Under the pieces are notes generated by a model. That model worked only from the letters and a program-made list of their open reading frames with translations, was not told the DNA's origin and ran no database searches. A stretch of DNA of 64,000 nt from NCBI RefSeq assembly GCF_008084145.1, contig NZ_VSDO01000002.1:930001-994000 (forward strand). The letters run 5' to 3'. The position numbers and the translations under genes were made by a program. Of the stretch, positions 34,639 to 42,946 are shown piece after piece (positions within the stretch are counted from its first letter, which is position 1; each line of letters opens with the position of its first letter). This DNA comes from Paenibacillus faecis (GTDB lineage Bacteria; Bacillota; Bacilli; Paenibacillales; Paenibacillaceae).

Positions 34639-35508
34639 ATGGCGATTAATGATAATATCCTGATCAAAATCCGGGAAATGAAAGAGAACTTGACACCGGT
34701 AGAGCGGTTGGTGGCGGAGTACATCTTGGCCAATACGGAAGAAATTCCGCATTTGTCGATCAAAAGCCTGGCCCGTTTGAGCAAGACCAGCGACGCTTCC
34801 GTCCTGCGGTTCTGCAAAACGATGGGCTACAGCGGGTACCGCAACTTCATCGTGAGTATTTCCGCCGCCGTCGGCTCCATGGATGAGGACCGGAAGGACG
34901 GTTACACCGACATTCAGCCCGGGGACGACCTCAACACCATTATTTCGAATATTTCGCGGAACAACATGAAATCGATAGAAGATACCCTCAGCGTTTTGGA
35001 CAGGAACGAGGTGGACCGGGCCGTCAAAGCGCTTCGGGCGAGCAACCGCATCGTCTTCTTCGGCGTGGGCGCCTCGGGGTTAATCTGTCAGGACGGCGAG
35101 CAAAAATTTTCGCGGATCAACAAAATGTGCCACGCCTACATCGACGCGCACAGCCAGCTTACGGCGGCGACCTTGCTGGGCAAGGGCGATGTCGCCATTT
35201 TCGTTTCCAATTCGGGCGATACGGCCGAAATTCTGGACACGCTGGAAGTGGCGAAGAAGAACAAAGTCAGCACGATTGCGATTACCCGGTACAACAAGAG
35301 CGAACTGGCCGACAAGGCGGATATTCTTCTGGGGATTTCAACGCCCGAAGTGACGATGCGCAGCGGAGCCATGGGCTCAAGAATCGCCATGCTTACCGTC
35401 ATCGACATTTTGTTCGCCGGCGTGGCGAGCGCGGAGTATCAGAACGTAAAGAAGTTCCTCACAAAAACGCACAATATTCTCGCCTTCAAACATAGAAGCC
35501 GGAAATAA
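34639..35508 (+). CDS. murR: RpiR/MurR-family transcriptional regulator
   Basis: A 289-residue regulator: N-terminal HTH_6 domain (LTPVERLVAEYILAN, then SDASVLRFCKTMGYSGY) and C-terminal sugar-isomerase SIS domain (RIVFFGVGASG, FVSNSGDTAEIL). Proteins of this type next to murQ sense MurNAc-6-phosphate, so the symbol rests on family plus context. The ATG at 34639 follows AGGGAAG; the GTG at 34621 lacks a good site. It ends in a terminator, so murQ has its own promoter. Confidence 0.85.
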   Translation: MAINDNILIKIREMKENLTPVERLVAEYILANTEEIPHLSIKSLARLSKTSDASVLRFCKTMGYSGYRNFIVSISAAVGSMDEDRKDGYTDIQPGDDLNTIISNISRNNMKSIEDTLSVLDRNEVDRAVKALRASNRIVFFGVGASGLICQDGEQKFSRINKMCHAYIDAHSQLTAATLLGKGDVAIFVSNSGDTAEILDTLEVAKKNKVSTIAITRYNKSELADKADILLGISTPEVTMRSGAMGSRIAMLTVIDILFAGVASAEYQNVKKFLTKTHNILAFKHRSRK

Positions 35509-35531
35509 ACCTGTGTAATCGGCAGAGTTAT

Positions 35532-35577
35532 GGGCTGTCCCGAAGTCATCTCGGATGACGGAAGGACGGCTTTTTTT
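35532..35577 (+). terminator. Terminator after murR-like gene
   Basis: Imperfect stem GGCTGTCCCGAAGTCATC against GATGACGGAAGGACGGC, loop TCG, then TTTTTTT. Confidence 0.8.
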
Positions 35578-35618
35578 ATCTCATGGACGAATTAAAAAAA
35601 CAAAAAAATATTACATCA

Positions 35619-35670
35619 TAAAATTTTATTTCAAAAACTATTGACGGCGTCAGGTTTGCCCAATTAATAT
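35619..35670 (+). promoter_or_regulatory. murQ promoter with operator copy 2
   Basis: The operator-like box at 35619-35642 runs straight into a -35 TTGACG (35641-35646). A -10 TAATAT lies at 35665-35670 with an 18-base spacer. Overlap with the -35 fits repression. The box matches that at 34436-34458 in reverse complement. Confidence 0.6.
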
Positions 35671-35720
35671 AAAACCAAGAATTGAGGTCCCAATTCACCA
35701 GTGAGGAGAATGAATCGGCC

Positions 35721-36635
35721 ATGGAACAATACTTTGCAGGACTGACCACAGAAGGAATCAACCCCGACACGCTAATGATTGACGAGTGCACGACCGAGCA
35801 AATGCTCCGGCTGCTCAATCAGGAGGATGCCAAGGTTCCTGCTGCGGTGGCTGCGGAAATCCCACAAATCGTCAGGGCGGTGGATATTCTCCATCACGTG
35901 CTTAAGCAGGGTGGCAGAATGTTTTATATAGGAGCAGGTACCTCGGGTAGACTGGGTGTGCTGGATGCCTCCGAATGTCCGCCTACTTTCGGTGTCGATC
36001 CCGCCTTGGTGCAAGGGCATATCGCCGGGGGAGACATGGCATTAAGAGTAGCCGTTGAAGGTTTTGAAGACAGCGCGGAGGAGGGGATAGCTTTAATTGA
36101 GCGCGTCGGCGTGACATCGCGGGATGCCGTGATCGGCATTTCGGCCAGCGGTTCGGCCAGCTTTGTCATTGCCGGACTGAAGAAAGCCGCCGAGTTGGGG
36201 GCGGTCACGATCGGGATCGTCAATAACAAGGGATCCCGGTTGGAGGAGGTATGCGATATCTGCATCGCGCCCGTGGTCGGCCCCGAAGTGATTATGGGAT
36301 CGACGCGGCTGAAAGCGGGCACGGCCCAGAAGCTGGTGCTGAACATGCTGACAACCTGCACGATGGTTAAGCTGGGGAAGACTTACAACAACTTAATGGT
36401 GGATCTGAAGGCCAGCAACAAAAAGCTCTATGACCGTTCGATCCGGATTATCCGGATCGCTACCGGAGTCGATCCGGATACGGCGGCCGAATATTTGGCG
36501 AAGGCGTCCATGAATTGCAAACTGGCGATCTTGATGATCAAAACCGGACTGGACGCGGTCCAGGCGGAGCGGGTTCTTGAAGAAAGCGAAGGGAACCTGA
36601 AATCCGCGATCCGCACAACCAATCAAGTAAGATAA
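35721..36635 (+). CDS. murQ: N-acetylmuramic acid 6-phosphate etherase
   Basis: Cleaves the lactyl ether of MurNAc-6-P to give GlcNAc-6-P and D-lactate in peptidoglycan recycling; cytoplasmic SIS-domain dimer of 304 residues. Motifs are GAGTSGRLGVLDASECPPTFG (first part shown is the sugar-phosphate loop), GISASGSASFV, and GPEVIMGSTRLKAGTAQK. The C-terminal helical UBA-like end is present. The ATG at 35721 follows GAGGAGA; an upstream in-frame GTG-type extension to 35682 has no site. It leads the long rightward operon. Confidence 0.94.
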   Translation: MEQYFAGLTTEGINPDTLMIDECTTEQMLRLLNQEDAKVPAAVAAEIPQIVRAVDILHHVLKQGGRMFYIGAGTSGRLGVLDASECPPTFGVDPALVQGHIAGGDMALRVAVEGFEDSAEEGIALIERVGVTSRDAVIGISASGSASFVIAGLKKAAELGAVTIGIVNNKGSRLEEVCDICIAPVVGPEVIMGSTRLKAGTAQKLVLNMLTTCTMVKLGKTYNNLMVDLKASNKKLYDRSIRIIRIATGVDPDTAAEYLAKASMNCKLAILMIKTGLDAVQAERVLEESEGNLKSAIRTTNQVR

Positions 36636-36666
36636 CCGTTCGATAACCCGGGGGGAGGATTTTCAA

Positions 36667-38100
36667 ATGAAAAGAAAAACGCATGTCCTGACTTCACTGT
36701 TGGCTTTCTCTATGCTACTTACCACCTTGACCGCTTGCGGGCCCAAAAGTAACGAAGGCGGCGGCGCAAACGCTGCAAAAGCCGGGAACGGGGAAGCGAA
36801 AGATACCATTACCGCGCTGCTTCCACCGGTTTCGGGGGAATTTCAGAACAATTTTGCCCAAATGGAGAAAGACTTTAATGCGCTCTACCCGAATCTTACT
36901 TTGAAAATCGAACCTGCCAGCTGGGAGGATATGACCCAGAAGCTCGACACGCAGGTCAATGCGGGAAGTCCTCCTGATATCGCTTTCATTGGCTCGGATG
37001 GGATTTCCAAGTACGTTCAACAGGGGATGCTGATGGATATCACCGAAACCGCGACCCCGGAAATGATCGCCGATTTTGATCCCGCGCCGCTGGAATATAT
37101 GAAGAAAGGCGAAGGGCTCTACGGGTTCCCCGCTTATATGGAAGTACACGCGCTGGGCGGAAATAAAGAGTACCTGGAAGCCGCCGGCATCGACTGGAAA
37201 AACGTGCAGAAAAACGGATGGACTTACGAGGAATTCCGGGAAGCGATCAAAAAAGGTGTCGTCAAGGAAGGCAATACCACGAAACGGTACGGATTCGTGT
37301 TTGCTACCGCCGGCGTCACCGCGAAGGATTACTTGAACATTTTGATTAAAAACGCGGGAATGCCCGCCGCTTTCGACAAAGATTTGAAATATGCCTACAC
37401 CAGCAAAAACTTCCTGGAAGTGCTGAAGGCGATCCGGCAACTCATCGACGACGGCTCGATGCCGAAGGAGCTCAGCTCCGTCGATGCCGGGAAACGTTGG
37501 AATATGTTCCTCACGGGCCAGACGATGATTACCGGGAAAGGGCTCGCCACCTTTGAAAACTCCGCCAAAAAGAACAACGAAAAGCTCAAAGCCAATGACG
37601 GAAGCGCCGTCCAAGGCAGCATCCCGGTGGAATATATCGTCCTGCCGGTACCGACCTTCCTGGGCGAAGAGCCGATTTCCAGCACCGTGGTTGACGGTTA
37701 TGTAACCTTCCGCGGCAAAAAAGAGCCGACCGCCGAGCATAAGGCGAATGTGGTAAAAGCCGCGTATTTCCTCGCGAGCGGCAAGGTGGCGGCCACGACG
37801 AACAACGATCTCTTCGCCGCCCATATCACGAAGAGCGGAAGAGAAGCGGCCAAGAGCATGACGGTTGACCGGAATCCGGACAATGTGGCCGCCGTGGAAA
37901 CGATGCTCTCGCATGCAAATCCGGCCCGGCCGGACATCCCGGTCGACCTTGGCGCCAAAGCGATCAAGATCGAGGACGCCGTGATTATTCCGAAGCTGCA
38001 GGCGCTTCTGGCGAACGAAATCACGCCGGAGGAAATGTACGAAGCGGTTAAGGCCGAGGCGATCGGTACCTTCGGTCAAGACGGAATTGTAAACGATTAG
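36667..38100 (+). CDS. Sugar ABC transporter substrate-binding lipoprotein
   Basis: A 477-residue family-1 extracellular solute-binding protein. The signal peptide ends in lipobox LTAC (Cys24), followed by a low-complexity linker rich in Gly, Asn and Ala. Then a binding-protein fold: MEKDFNALYPNLTLKIEPASWEDM, VNAGSPPDIAFIGSDG. Ribosome site GGGGGGAGG. Context (murQ, namZ, nagZ) suggests a cell-wall sugar or muropeptide ligand. A terminator-like hairpin follows, typical where the binding protein is made in excess. Confidence 0.9.
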   Translation: MKRKTHVLTSLLAFSMLLTTLTACGPKSNEGGGANAAKAGNGEAKDTITALLPPVSGEFQNNFAQMEKDFNALYPNLTLKIEPASWEDMTQKLDTQVNAGSPPDIAFIGSDGISKYVQQGMLMDITETATPEMIADFDPAPLEYMKKGEGLYGFPAYMEVHALGGNKEYLEAAGIDWKNVQKNGWTYEEFREAIKKGVVKEGNTTKRYGFVFATAGVTAKDYLNILIKNAGMPAAFDKDLKYAYTSKNFLEVLKAIRQLIDDGSMPKELSSVDAGKRWNMFLTGQTMITGKGLATFENSAKKNNEKLKANDGSAVQGSIPVEYIVLPVPTFLGEEPISSTVVDGYVTFRGKKEPTAEHKANVVKAAYFLASGKVAATTNNDLFAAHITKSGREAAKSMTVDRNPDNVAAVETMLSHANPARPDIPVDLGAKAIKIEDAVIIPKLQALLANEITPEEMYEAVKAEAIGTFGQDGIVND

Positions 38101-38108
38101 TCCTACCC

Positions 38109-38152
38109 ATCGGGCAGTCGCGTAAAACCGATCCGGCTGCCCGATCCTTTTT
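38109..38152 (+). terminator. Partial terminator/attenuator after binding protein
   Basis: ATCGGGCAG (38109-38117) pairs with CTGCCCGAT (38137-38145), then CCTTTTTTT. Probably reduces but does not stop transcription into the permease genes. Confidence 0.75.
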
Positions 38153-38185
38153 TCGCAAAACGGTTGGAGAAGGAGTTTGGACATT

Positions 38186-39106
38186 ATGGCTCACTTGGCA
38201 AAAGCACAGAATCCACCCAAGATCGGCAAGAAGCGCAAATGGAAAGGGGACGGCGCTTGGGCTTACGCGTTTATCGCCGTGGCGCTGGTCGTCTACGCCA
38301 TGTTTACCGCCTATCCCGTGGTCAGCGCCTTTATTATCAGCTTTCAGGAGTACCGGCCGCTCGGCTCGGTGTTCATCGGCTTTGACAATTACGTAAACAC
38401 CTTCAAAGATTCGCTCTTTTGGAAGTCCATCACGAATACCGTGGTATATACGGCCTTGACCGTCCCGGTATCCCTGTTTCTGTCCTTTGCCGTCGCGATC
38501 ATGATTCTTCCATTTAAAAAGGGACTGCAAACGACGTTTAAAGCGGTTTACTACCTGCCCGCCGTCGCATCGGGGGTCGCTCTATCGGTCGTCTGGCTGT
38601 GGATTTTCGATCCGATGACCACGGGGATCTTGAACCAATTGCTGAGCGTGTTCGGCATCGCCAACCAGAACTGGTTGGGATCGAGCGCGACGGCCATGTT
38701 CTCCCTCGTGCTGATGGCCTGGCTGTCAAGCCACGGCACCAGTATCATTATTTATCTCGCCGCACTGCTCGGCATCGATACAAGCTATTACGAAGCGGCG
38801 GATTTGGACGGGGCTTCTTTTTTTCAAAAGCTGTGGTACATCGTGATCCCGTGCCTTAAGCCGACCACCTTGTTCCTGCTCGTGACCGGCGTCATCGGCT
38901 CGTTCCAGGTTTTCCAGAACGCTTATCTGATGACGGGCGGAGGCCCGGACAACGCGACGACGATGGTCGGACTGTTGATCTTCGACAACGCGTTCAAATA
39001 CTTCGAGTTTGGCAAAGCCGCAGCACAATCCTTGATTTTGACGGTGATTATCGCCGGTATTTCCCTGATCCAATTCAAATTTCTCGGCAACGACGTTGAG
39101 TACTAG
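38186..39106 (+). CDS. Sugar ABC transporter permease 1 (MalF/UgpA-type)
   Basis: Inner-membrane permease of 306 residues with six predicted helices and the EAA loop YYEAADLDGASFFQKLWYIVIP that contacts the ATPase. The basic N-terminus KIGKKRKWKGDG is cytoplasmic. The ATG at 38186 is ten bases after GGAGAAGGAG; a TTG at 38177 is too close to that site. No ATPase gene lies in the locus, so a shared MsmX-type ATPase is likely. Confidence 0.92.
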   Translation: MAHLAKAQNPPKIGKKRKWKGDGAWAYAFIAVALVVYAMFTAYPVVSAFIISFQEYRPLGSVFIGFDNYVNTFKDSLFWKSITNTVVYTALTVPVSLFLSFAVAIMILPFKKGLQTTFKAVYYLPAVASGVALSVVWLWIFDPMTTGILNQLLSVFGIANQNWLGSSATAMFSLVLMAWLSSHGTSIIIYLAALLGIDTSYYEAADLDGASFFQKLWYIVIPCLKPTTLFLLVTGVIGSFQVFQNAYLMTGGGPDNATTMVGLLIFDNAFKYFEFGKAAAQSLILTVIIAGISLIQFKFLGNDVEY

Positions 39107-39121
39107 GGGGAGGAGAGAACG

Positions 39122-39982
39122 ATGGCGCTATACAGTAATCATACCGGACACAAAGGCGTAAAGTTTGCCCGCAACACCTTCATGATCATCGTGCTTGTGC
39201 TCTTCGCGCTCGCCACCCTGTTTCCGATCTATTTCATGATTATTTCCTCCTTCGGCGATCCGGTGGAAGCCGGCGCTCTAAGCTATACGCTTTGGCCGAC
39301 CAAGATTTCACTGGATTCCTACAAGTTCTTCTTCGATTACAGCGAATATTCCTACCGCTGGCTGCTGAACTCGCTGATCGTCGCGGGCAGTGTCACGGTA
39401 TTCAATGTAGTGTTTGCTACCTTGGCCGGATACGCGTTCTCCAAAATCCGGTTTAAAGGAAGAAACGTGCTGTTCTTTATTTTGCTCTGCGCGATGATGA
39501 TTCCTTATCAAGTTACCCAGGTGCCGCTTTACATTTTGATCGTGAATGTGTTCCAGATTCAGAATACGTACAGCGCGCTTATCCTGCCGGGGATCGTGAC
39601 GGTCTATAACATTTTTCTGGCCAAACAGTTCATGTCGTCGATTCCGAATGAAATTCTGGAATGCGCCAAGGTGGAAGGGTGCAACCAGTTCCAGATTTTC
39701 ATCCGCGTGATCGTGCCGCTGTCCAAAACGGTGATGGCGGTGATGGCGATCCTTACGTTTATGGATAGCTGGAACACCTTCTTTTGGCCGTTCCTGGTTA
39801 CCAACACAATGGATATGCAGACCATTCAAGTCGGACTGAAAAACTTCCGTTTTGCCAATACGACGTATTTCGCCCCGATGATGGCGGGGGCCGCCATTTC
39901 GGCGATACCGATGTTCGTCCTGTTCTTCAGCCTGCAAAAATACTTCCTGGAAGGCGTTACCGTAGGGGCGGTGAAAGGATGA
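39122..39982 (+). CDS. Sugar ABC transporter permease 2 (MalG/UgpE-type)
   Basis: A 286-residue partner permease with six helices and EAA loop EILECAKVEGCNQFQIFIRVIVP. Preceded by GGGGGAGGAGAG. Its stop overlaps the anmK start (ATGA), so transporter and kinase production are translationally coupled, which supports a substrate that feeds MurNAc metabolism. Confidence 0.92.
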   Translation: MALYSNHTGHKGVKFARNTFMIIVLVLFALATLFPIYFMIISSFGDPVEAGALSYTLWPTKISLDSYKFFFDYSEYSYRWLLNSLIVAGSVTVFNVVFATLAGYAFSKIRFKGRNVLFFILLCAMMIPYQVTQVPLYILIVNVFQIQNTYSALILPGIVTVYNIFLAKQFMSSIPNEILECAKVEGCNQFQIFIRVIVPLSKTVMAVMAILTFMDSWNTFFWPFLVTNTMDMQTIQVGLKNFRFANTTYFAPMMAGAAISAIPMFVLFFSLQKYFLEGVTVGAVKG

Positions 39983-41175
39983 ACGGGCGAAGCGCGACGG
40001 ACGTCGGCACCCGCTATGCCGTGGGACTCATGTCCGGCACCTCCGTCGACGGGATCGACGCGGCGGTGGTGGAAATCCGCGGGGAGCCGGATCAGAAACC
40101 GCAAGTCCGGCTCGTGGCGTTCGAGAACGTTCCGTACCCCGCTCCAGCCAGGAAAGAGATCTTTGCGTTATTTGATCCGCAACAAGCGACGATCGACCGC
40201 GTCGGCCGGTTGAACGTTTGGCTGGGCGAACTGTTCGCGGAGGCGGCTCTGGCGGTGATCCGCAGGGCGGGACTGACGCCAAACGAGATTGCCTGGATCG
40301 GTTCGCACGGACAGACGATCCACCATGCGCCGGAATCGCACGTCAGAGAGGGCATCGATTTGCGTTATACAGTACAAATCGGGGAAGGGGCCGTGATCGC
40401 GGCCCGGACGGGCATTCCCTGCGTCTCCGATTTCCGCGTCGCCGACATGGCCGTCGGCGGGCAGGGGGCGCCGCTTGTTCCCTTTACGGAGTACTTGCTT
40501 TACCGGGAAGAACACCGGACCTTGCTGCTGCAAAATATCGGCGGCATCGGCAACATGACCGTCCTTCCGGCGGGCTGCCGGGAGGAACAGGTTTACGCCT
40601 TCGACACGGGCCCCGGCAACATGCTGATCGACGGGATCGTGTCCCGGCTGACTCTGGGCAGGCAGACGATGGATGCCGGAGGAGACATGGCCAAGCGCGG
40701 GCGCATCCATGACGGGCTGCTTCGGGAGTTGCAGCGGGAGCCCTATTATTCCCGGCCGATTCCCAAATCGACCGGGAGGGAGCTGTTCGGAGCGCCCTAT
40801 ATCGATCGATTGCTGGACTACCGGGAGCGGCACGGCCTTTCGGCCAAAGACCTCGTGGCGACGGTGACGCGGTTGACCGCGTGGACGATCGGCGAGGCTT
40901 ACCGCCGCTTCGTCCGCGACCGGTATCCGGCGGACGCGCTGATCGTCGGAGGCGGTGGAAGCTACAATCCCGCGCTGATGGATTTCTTGAACGCCGAGAT
41001 GGCACCGATGAACGTCGCCGTGCGGACCCAGGAGGAGATGGGCTGGAGCAGCGACGCCAAAGAGGCGGTGGCTTTCGCGCTGCTTGCCGGCTATACGCTG
41101 GCCCGGCGGACGAATAATCTGCCCGGCGTGACCGGGGCGGAGCGCCCCGTGGTGATGGGCAAGATCAGTTATTAA
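39979..41175 (+). CDS. anmK: Anhydro-N-acetylmuramic acid kinase
   Basis: Opens the 1,6-anhydro ring of anhydroMurNAc with water while phosphorylating it to MurNAc-6-P, the MurQ substrate; 398 residues. ASKHA-fold motifs are GLMSGTSVDGIDAAV, GSHGQTIHH, LLQNIGGIGNMT, FDTGPGNMLID, and VGGGGSYNP. The ATG is embedded in the stop of the upstream permease gene; the frame is open further upstream but only inside that gene. Presence implies anhydro-muropeptides from lytic transglycosylase action are a carbon or nitrogen source. Confidence 0.95.
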   Translation: MNGRSATDVGTRYAVGLMSGTSVDGIDAAVVEIRGEPDQKPQVRLVAFENVPYPAPARKEIFALFDPQQATIDRVGRLNVWLGELFAEAALAVIRRAGLTPNEIAWIGSHGQTIHHAPESHVREGIDLRYTVQIGEGAVIAARTGIPCVSDFRVADMAVGGQGAPLVPFTEYLLYREEHRTLLLQNIGGIGNMTVLPAGCREEQVYAFDTGPGNMLIDGIVSRLTLGRQTMDAGGDMAKRGRIHDGLLRELQREPYYSRPIPKSTGRELFGAPYIDRLLDYRERHGLSAKDLVATVTRLTAWTIGEAYRRFVRDRYPADALIVGGGGSYNPALMDFLNAEMAPMNVAVRTQEEMGWSSDAKEAVAFALLAGYTLARRTNNLPGVTGAERPVVMGKISY

Positions 41176-41218
41176 AGGCCGGCAGGTCAAAACCAAACCA
41201 GGCAGGGGGGATCGCGTC

Positions 41219-42187
41219 ATGTTGATGACGTGGGAAGACCGCTTCATCCCCGGGGTTATCGAGCTATGGAACCGGGAAGCGGTGCGGGACGGTTATAAAG
41301 AGCTGACCGAGCAAAGTTTTAGAGGCATCTTTACGGACAGCCGCTATTTTGACCCCGAGGCGGCATGGGTGATGCTGGATCAAAGAGGAACGGTCCGAGG
41401 ATTTGCCTGCGGGTGCACGGGTGACGACTTGCCGCTCGGAGAAACCGCGGGTTATTTGACTTGCATCGTGCTGGACGATGAGTTTCAAACGGAGGAGAAC
41501 TACAGAGGGCTGTTGGCAGCCCTGGAGCGGCGTTTCCGGAGTTTGGGCAAAAAGCAGGCCGAAGTGCTGTTTTTTAATCCGATGCAACTGCCGTGGTACA
41601 TTCCGGATACGCCGCGGCATGAGCACAACAATGCGCCCGGCGTCCCGGCGGGGAGCGGGCTGCACGGCTTTTTGCTCCGCGAGGGGTATGCGGAACGGGC
41701 GCAGGAATGCGGTATGTATTTGCCGCTCGGCGAATTTGCGATCCCGGAGGATATCCGGGCCAAGGAGCGAAAGGCGGCCGAAGCCGGATACCGGGTCGAA
41801 CTTTATGATCCCCGGCGGCACGACGGGCTTGCGGAGATGCTGGACGGCTTCGACAATCCGCTGTGGAAGCGGCAGATTCCAGAGTACGCCGAAGCCGGCG
41901 AACCGCTGGTGATCGCGGCCTTGAACGGAAAGGCCGCGGGCTTTGCCGGCCCGGTCGTCCGGCAGGAGAACGGCCGCGGCTTTTTCGTTGGCATCGGGGT
42001 TCACTCCGCGCACGAAGGCCATGGCCTGGGCAGCGTTTTATTTTTCAAACTATGCGAGGCATTTCAACAGATCGGTACGGATTACATGTCGTTGTTTACC
42101 GGCATGACGAATCCGGCGATGCGGATTTACGAGAAGGCGGGATTTCGGAAGGTCAAAACATTTGCGGTCATGAGAAGGGAGTTCTAG
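41219..42187 (+). CDS. Tandem GNAT acetyltransferase in muropeptide locus (GlmA-like candidate)
   Basis: A 322-residue protein with two GNAT-like halves: an N-terminal domain (ESPECIALLY WVMLDQRGTVRGFACG and LTCIVLDDEFQ) and a C-terminal acetyl-CoA domain (IGVHSAHEGHGLGSVLFFKLC, TNPAMRIYEKAGFRKVKTF). Clostridium acetobutylicum has a glucosamine/glucosaminide N-acetyltransferase, GlmA, encoded beside MurK. The same pairing in one locus here makes re-acetylation of de-N-acetylated cell-wall sugars a reasonable but untested role. Confidence 0.8.
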   Translation: MLMTWEDRFIPGVIELWNREAVRDGYKELTEQSFRGIFTDSRYFDPEAAWVMLDQRGTVRGFACGCTGDDLPLGETAGYLTCIVLDDEFQTEENYRGLLAALERRFRSLGKKQAEVLFFNPMQLPWYIPDTPRHEHNNAPGVPAGSGLHGFLLREGYAERAQECGMYLPLGEFAIPEDIRAKERKAAEAGYRVELYDPRRHDGLAEMLDGFDNPLWKRQIPEYAEAGEPLVIAALNGKAAGFAGPVVRQENGRGFFVGIGVHSAHEGHGLGSVLFFKLCEAFQQIGTDYMSLFTGMTNPAMRIYEKAGFRKVKTFAVMRREF

Positions 42188-42189
42188 CG

Positions 42190-42900
42190 ATGAGCGAACA
42201 GGAACGGTTAACGATTCTGGCTATCGGAGGCCATGTGGGGGACATGGAATTAACCGCGGGAGGCGTGCTCGCCAGCCACGCGCTGAAGGGAGACCGCGTC
42301 GTCACGCTGGCGCTGACCGCCGGGGAACGCGGCGTTCCGGCCGGAAGGGATATGGCCGAGTACCGGGAGCAGAAGGTGCGGGAGGCGGCCGTTTTTGCCG
42401 AGATGCTCGGAGGGGAATCCATCGTATTCGATATTCCCGACGGCGAGCTGACGAACAGCGAAGAGATGCGCTACCGGGTGTGCGACGTCATCCGCGAAGT
42501 AAGGCCGAACATTATCATTACGCATTTCAGGAACAGCATGCACAAAGACCATATGACCACGCATTTGATCGTGAACGACGCTCGTTTCTTCGCCGGGCTG
42601 AGTTCGCTGGAGCGGGATCTGCCGGCGCATTTCGCTTCCAGGCTGTACTATGCGGAAAACTGGGAGGATGCGGTCGACTACAAGCCTTACGTGTACATCG
42701 ATTTCGATCAGGAGGCCTACGACCTGTGGGTGAAGGCCGTGTCCCAGCATTGGTTCGTCACGGGAAGCGCTTCCTTTCCTTATCTGGAATATTACAAGCA
42801 TCTGGCGCGCGTGCGCGGCATCGAAGCCCGGAAGCAGTATGCGGAGACCTTTATGGTTCCGGCGGAAACGATGCGCGTGCTGAAATCGGATTTGATGTAA
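42190..42900 (+). CDS. PIG-L/BshB-family deacetylase
   Basis: Zinc-dependent N-acetyl-sugar deacetylase fold, 236 residues. The metal motif near the start is AIGGHVGDMEL (variant of the usual AHPDDE), with the second histidine motif HKDHMTTH. It removes acetyl from GlcNAc-type groups in known relatives (PIG-L, BshB, MshB, DiaC-like). It starts two bases after the GNAT stop with AAGGGAG inside that gene. A deacetylase directly beside an acetyltransferase is notable; bacillithiol synthesis is an alternative role. Confidence 0.85.
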   Translation: MSEQERLTILAIGGHVGDMELTAGGVLASHALKGDRVVTLALTAGERGVPAGRDMAEYREQKVREAAVFAEMLGGESIVFDIPDGELTNSEEMRYRVCDVIREVRPNIIITHFRNSMHKDHMTTHLIVNDARFFAGLSSLERDLPAHFASRLYYAENWEDAVDYKPYVYIDFDQEAYDLWVKAVSQHWFVTGSASFPYLEYYKHLARVRGIEARKQYAETFMVPAETMRVLKSDLM

Positions 42901-42946
42901 ACCAACGGTTTGCTATAACGTGCCGTTCAAGGGGAGGTTTGCGGTT

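Noticed and set aside
39784-39978. N-terminal extension of AnmK
   Set aside because: The extension lies inside the permease gene in another frame; the ATG at 39979 begins with the family's natural N-terminus.
40168-41247. Long antisense open frames opposite anmK, ilvE, the ABC exporter, the binding protein and glcF
   Set aside because: Shadow frames in GC-rich genes; no motifs, and the true genes on the other strand are unambiguous.
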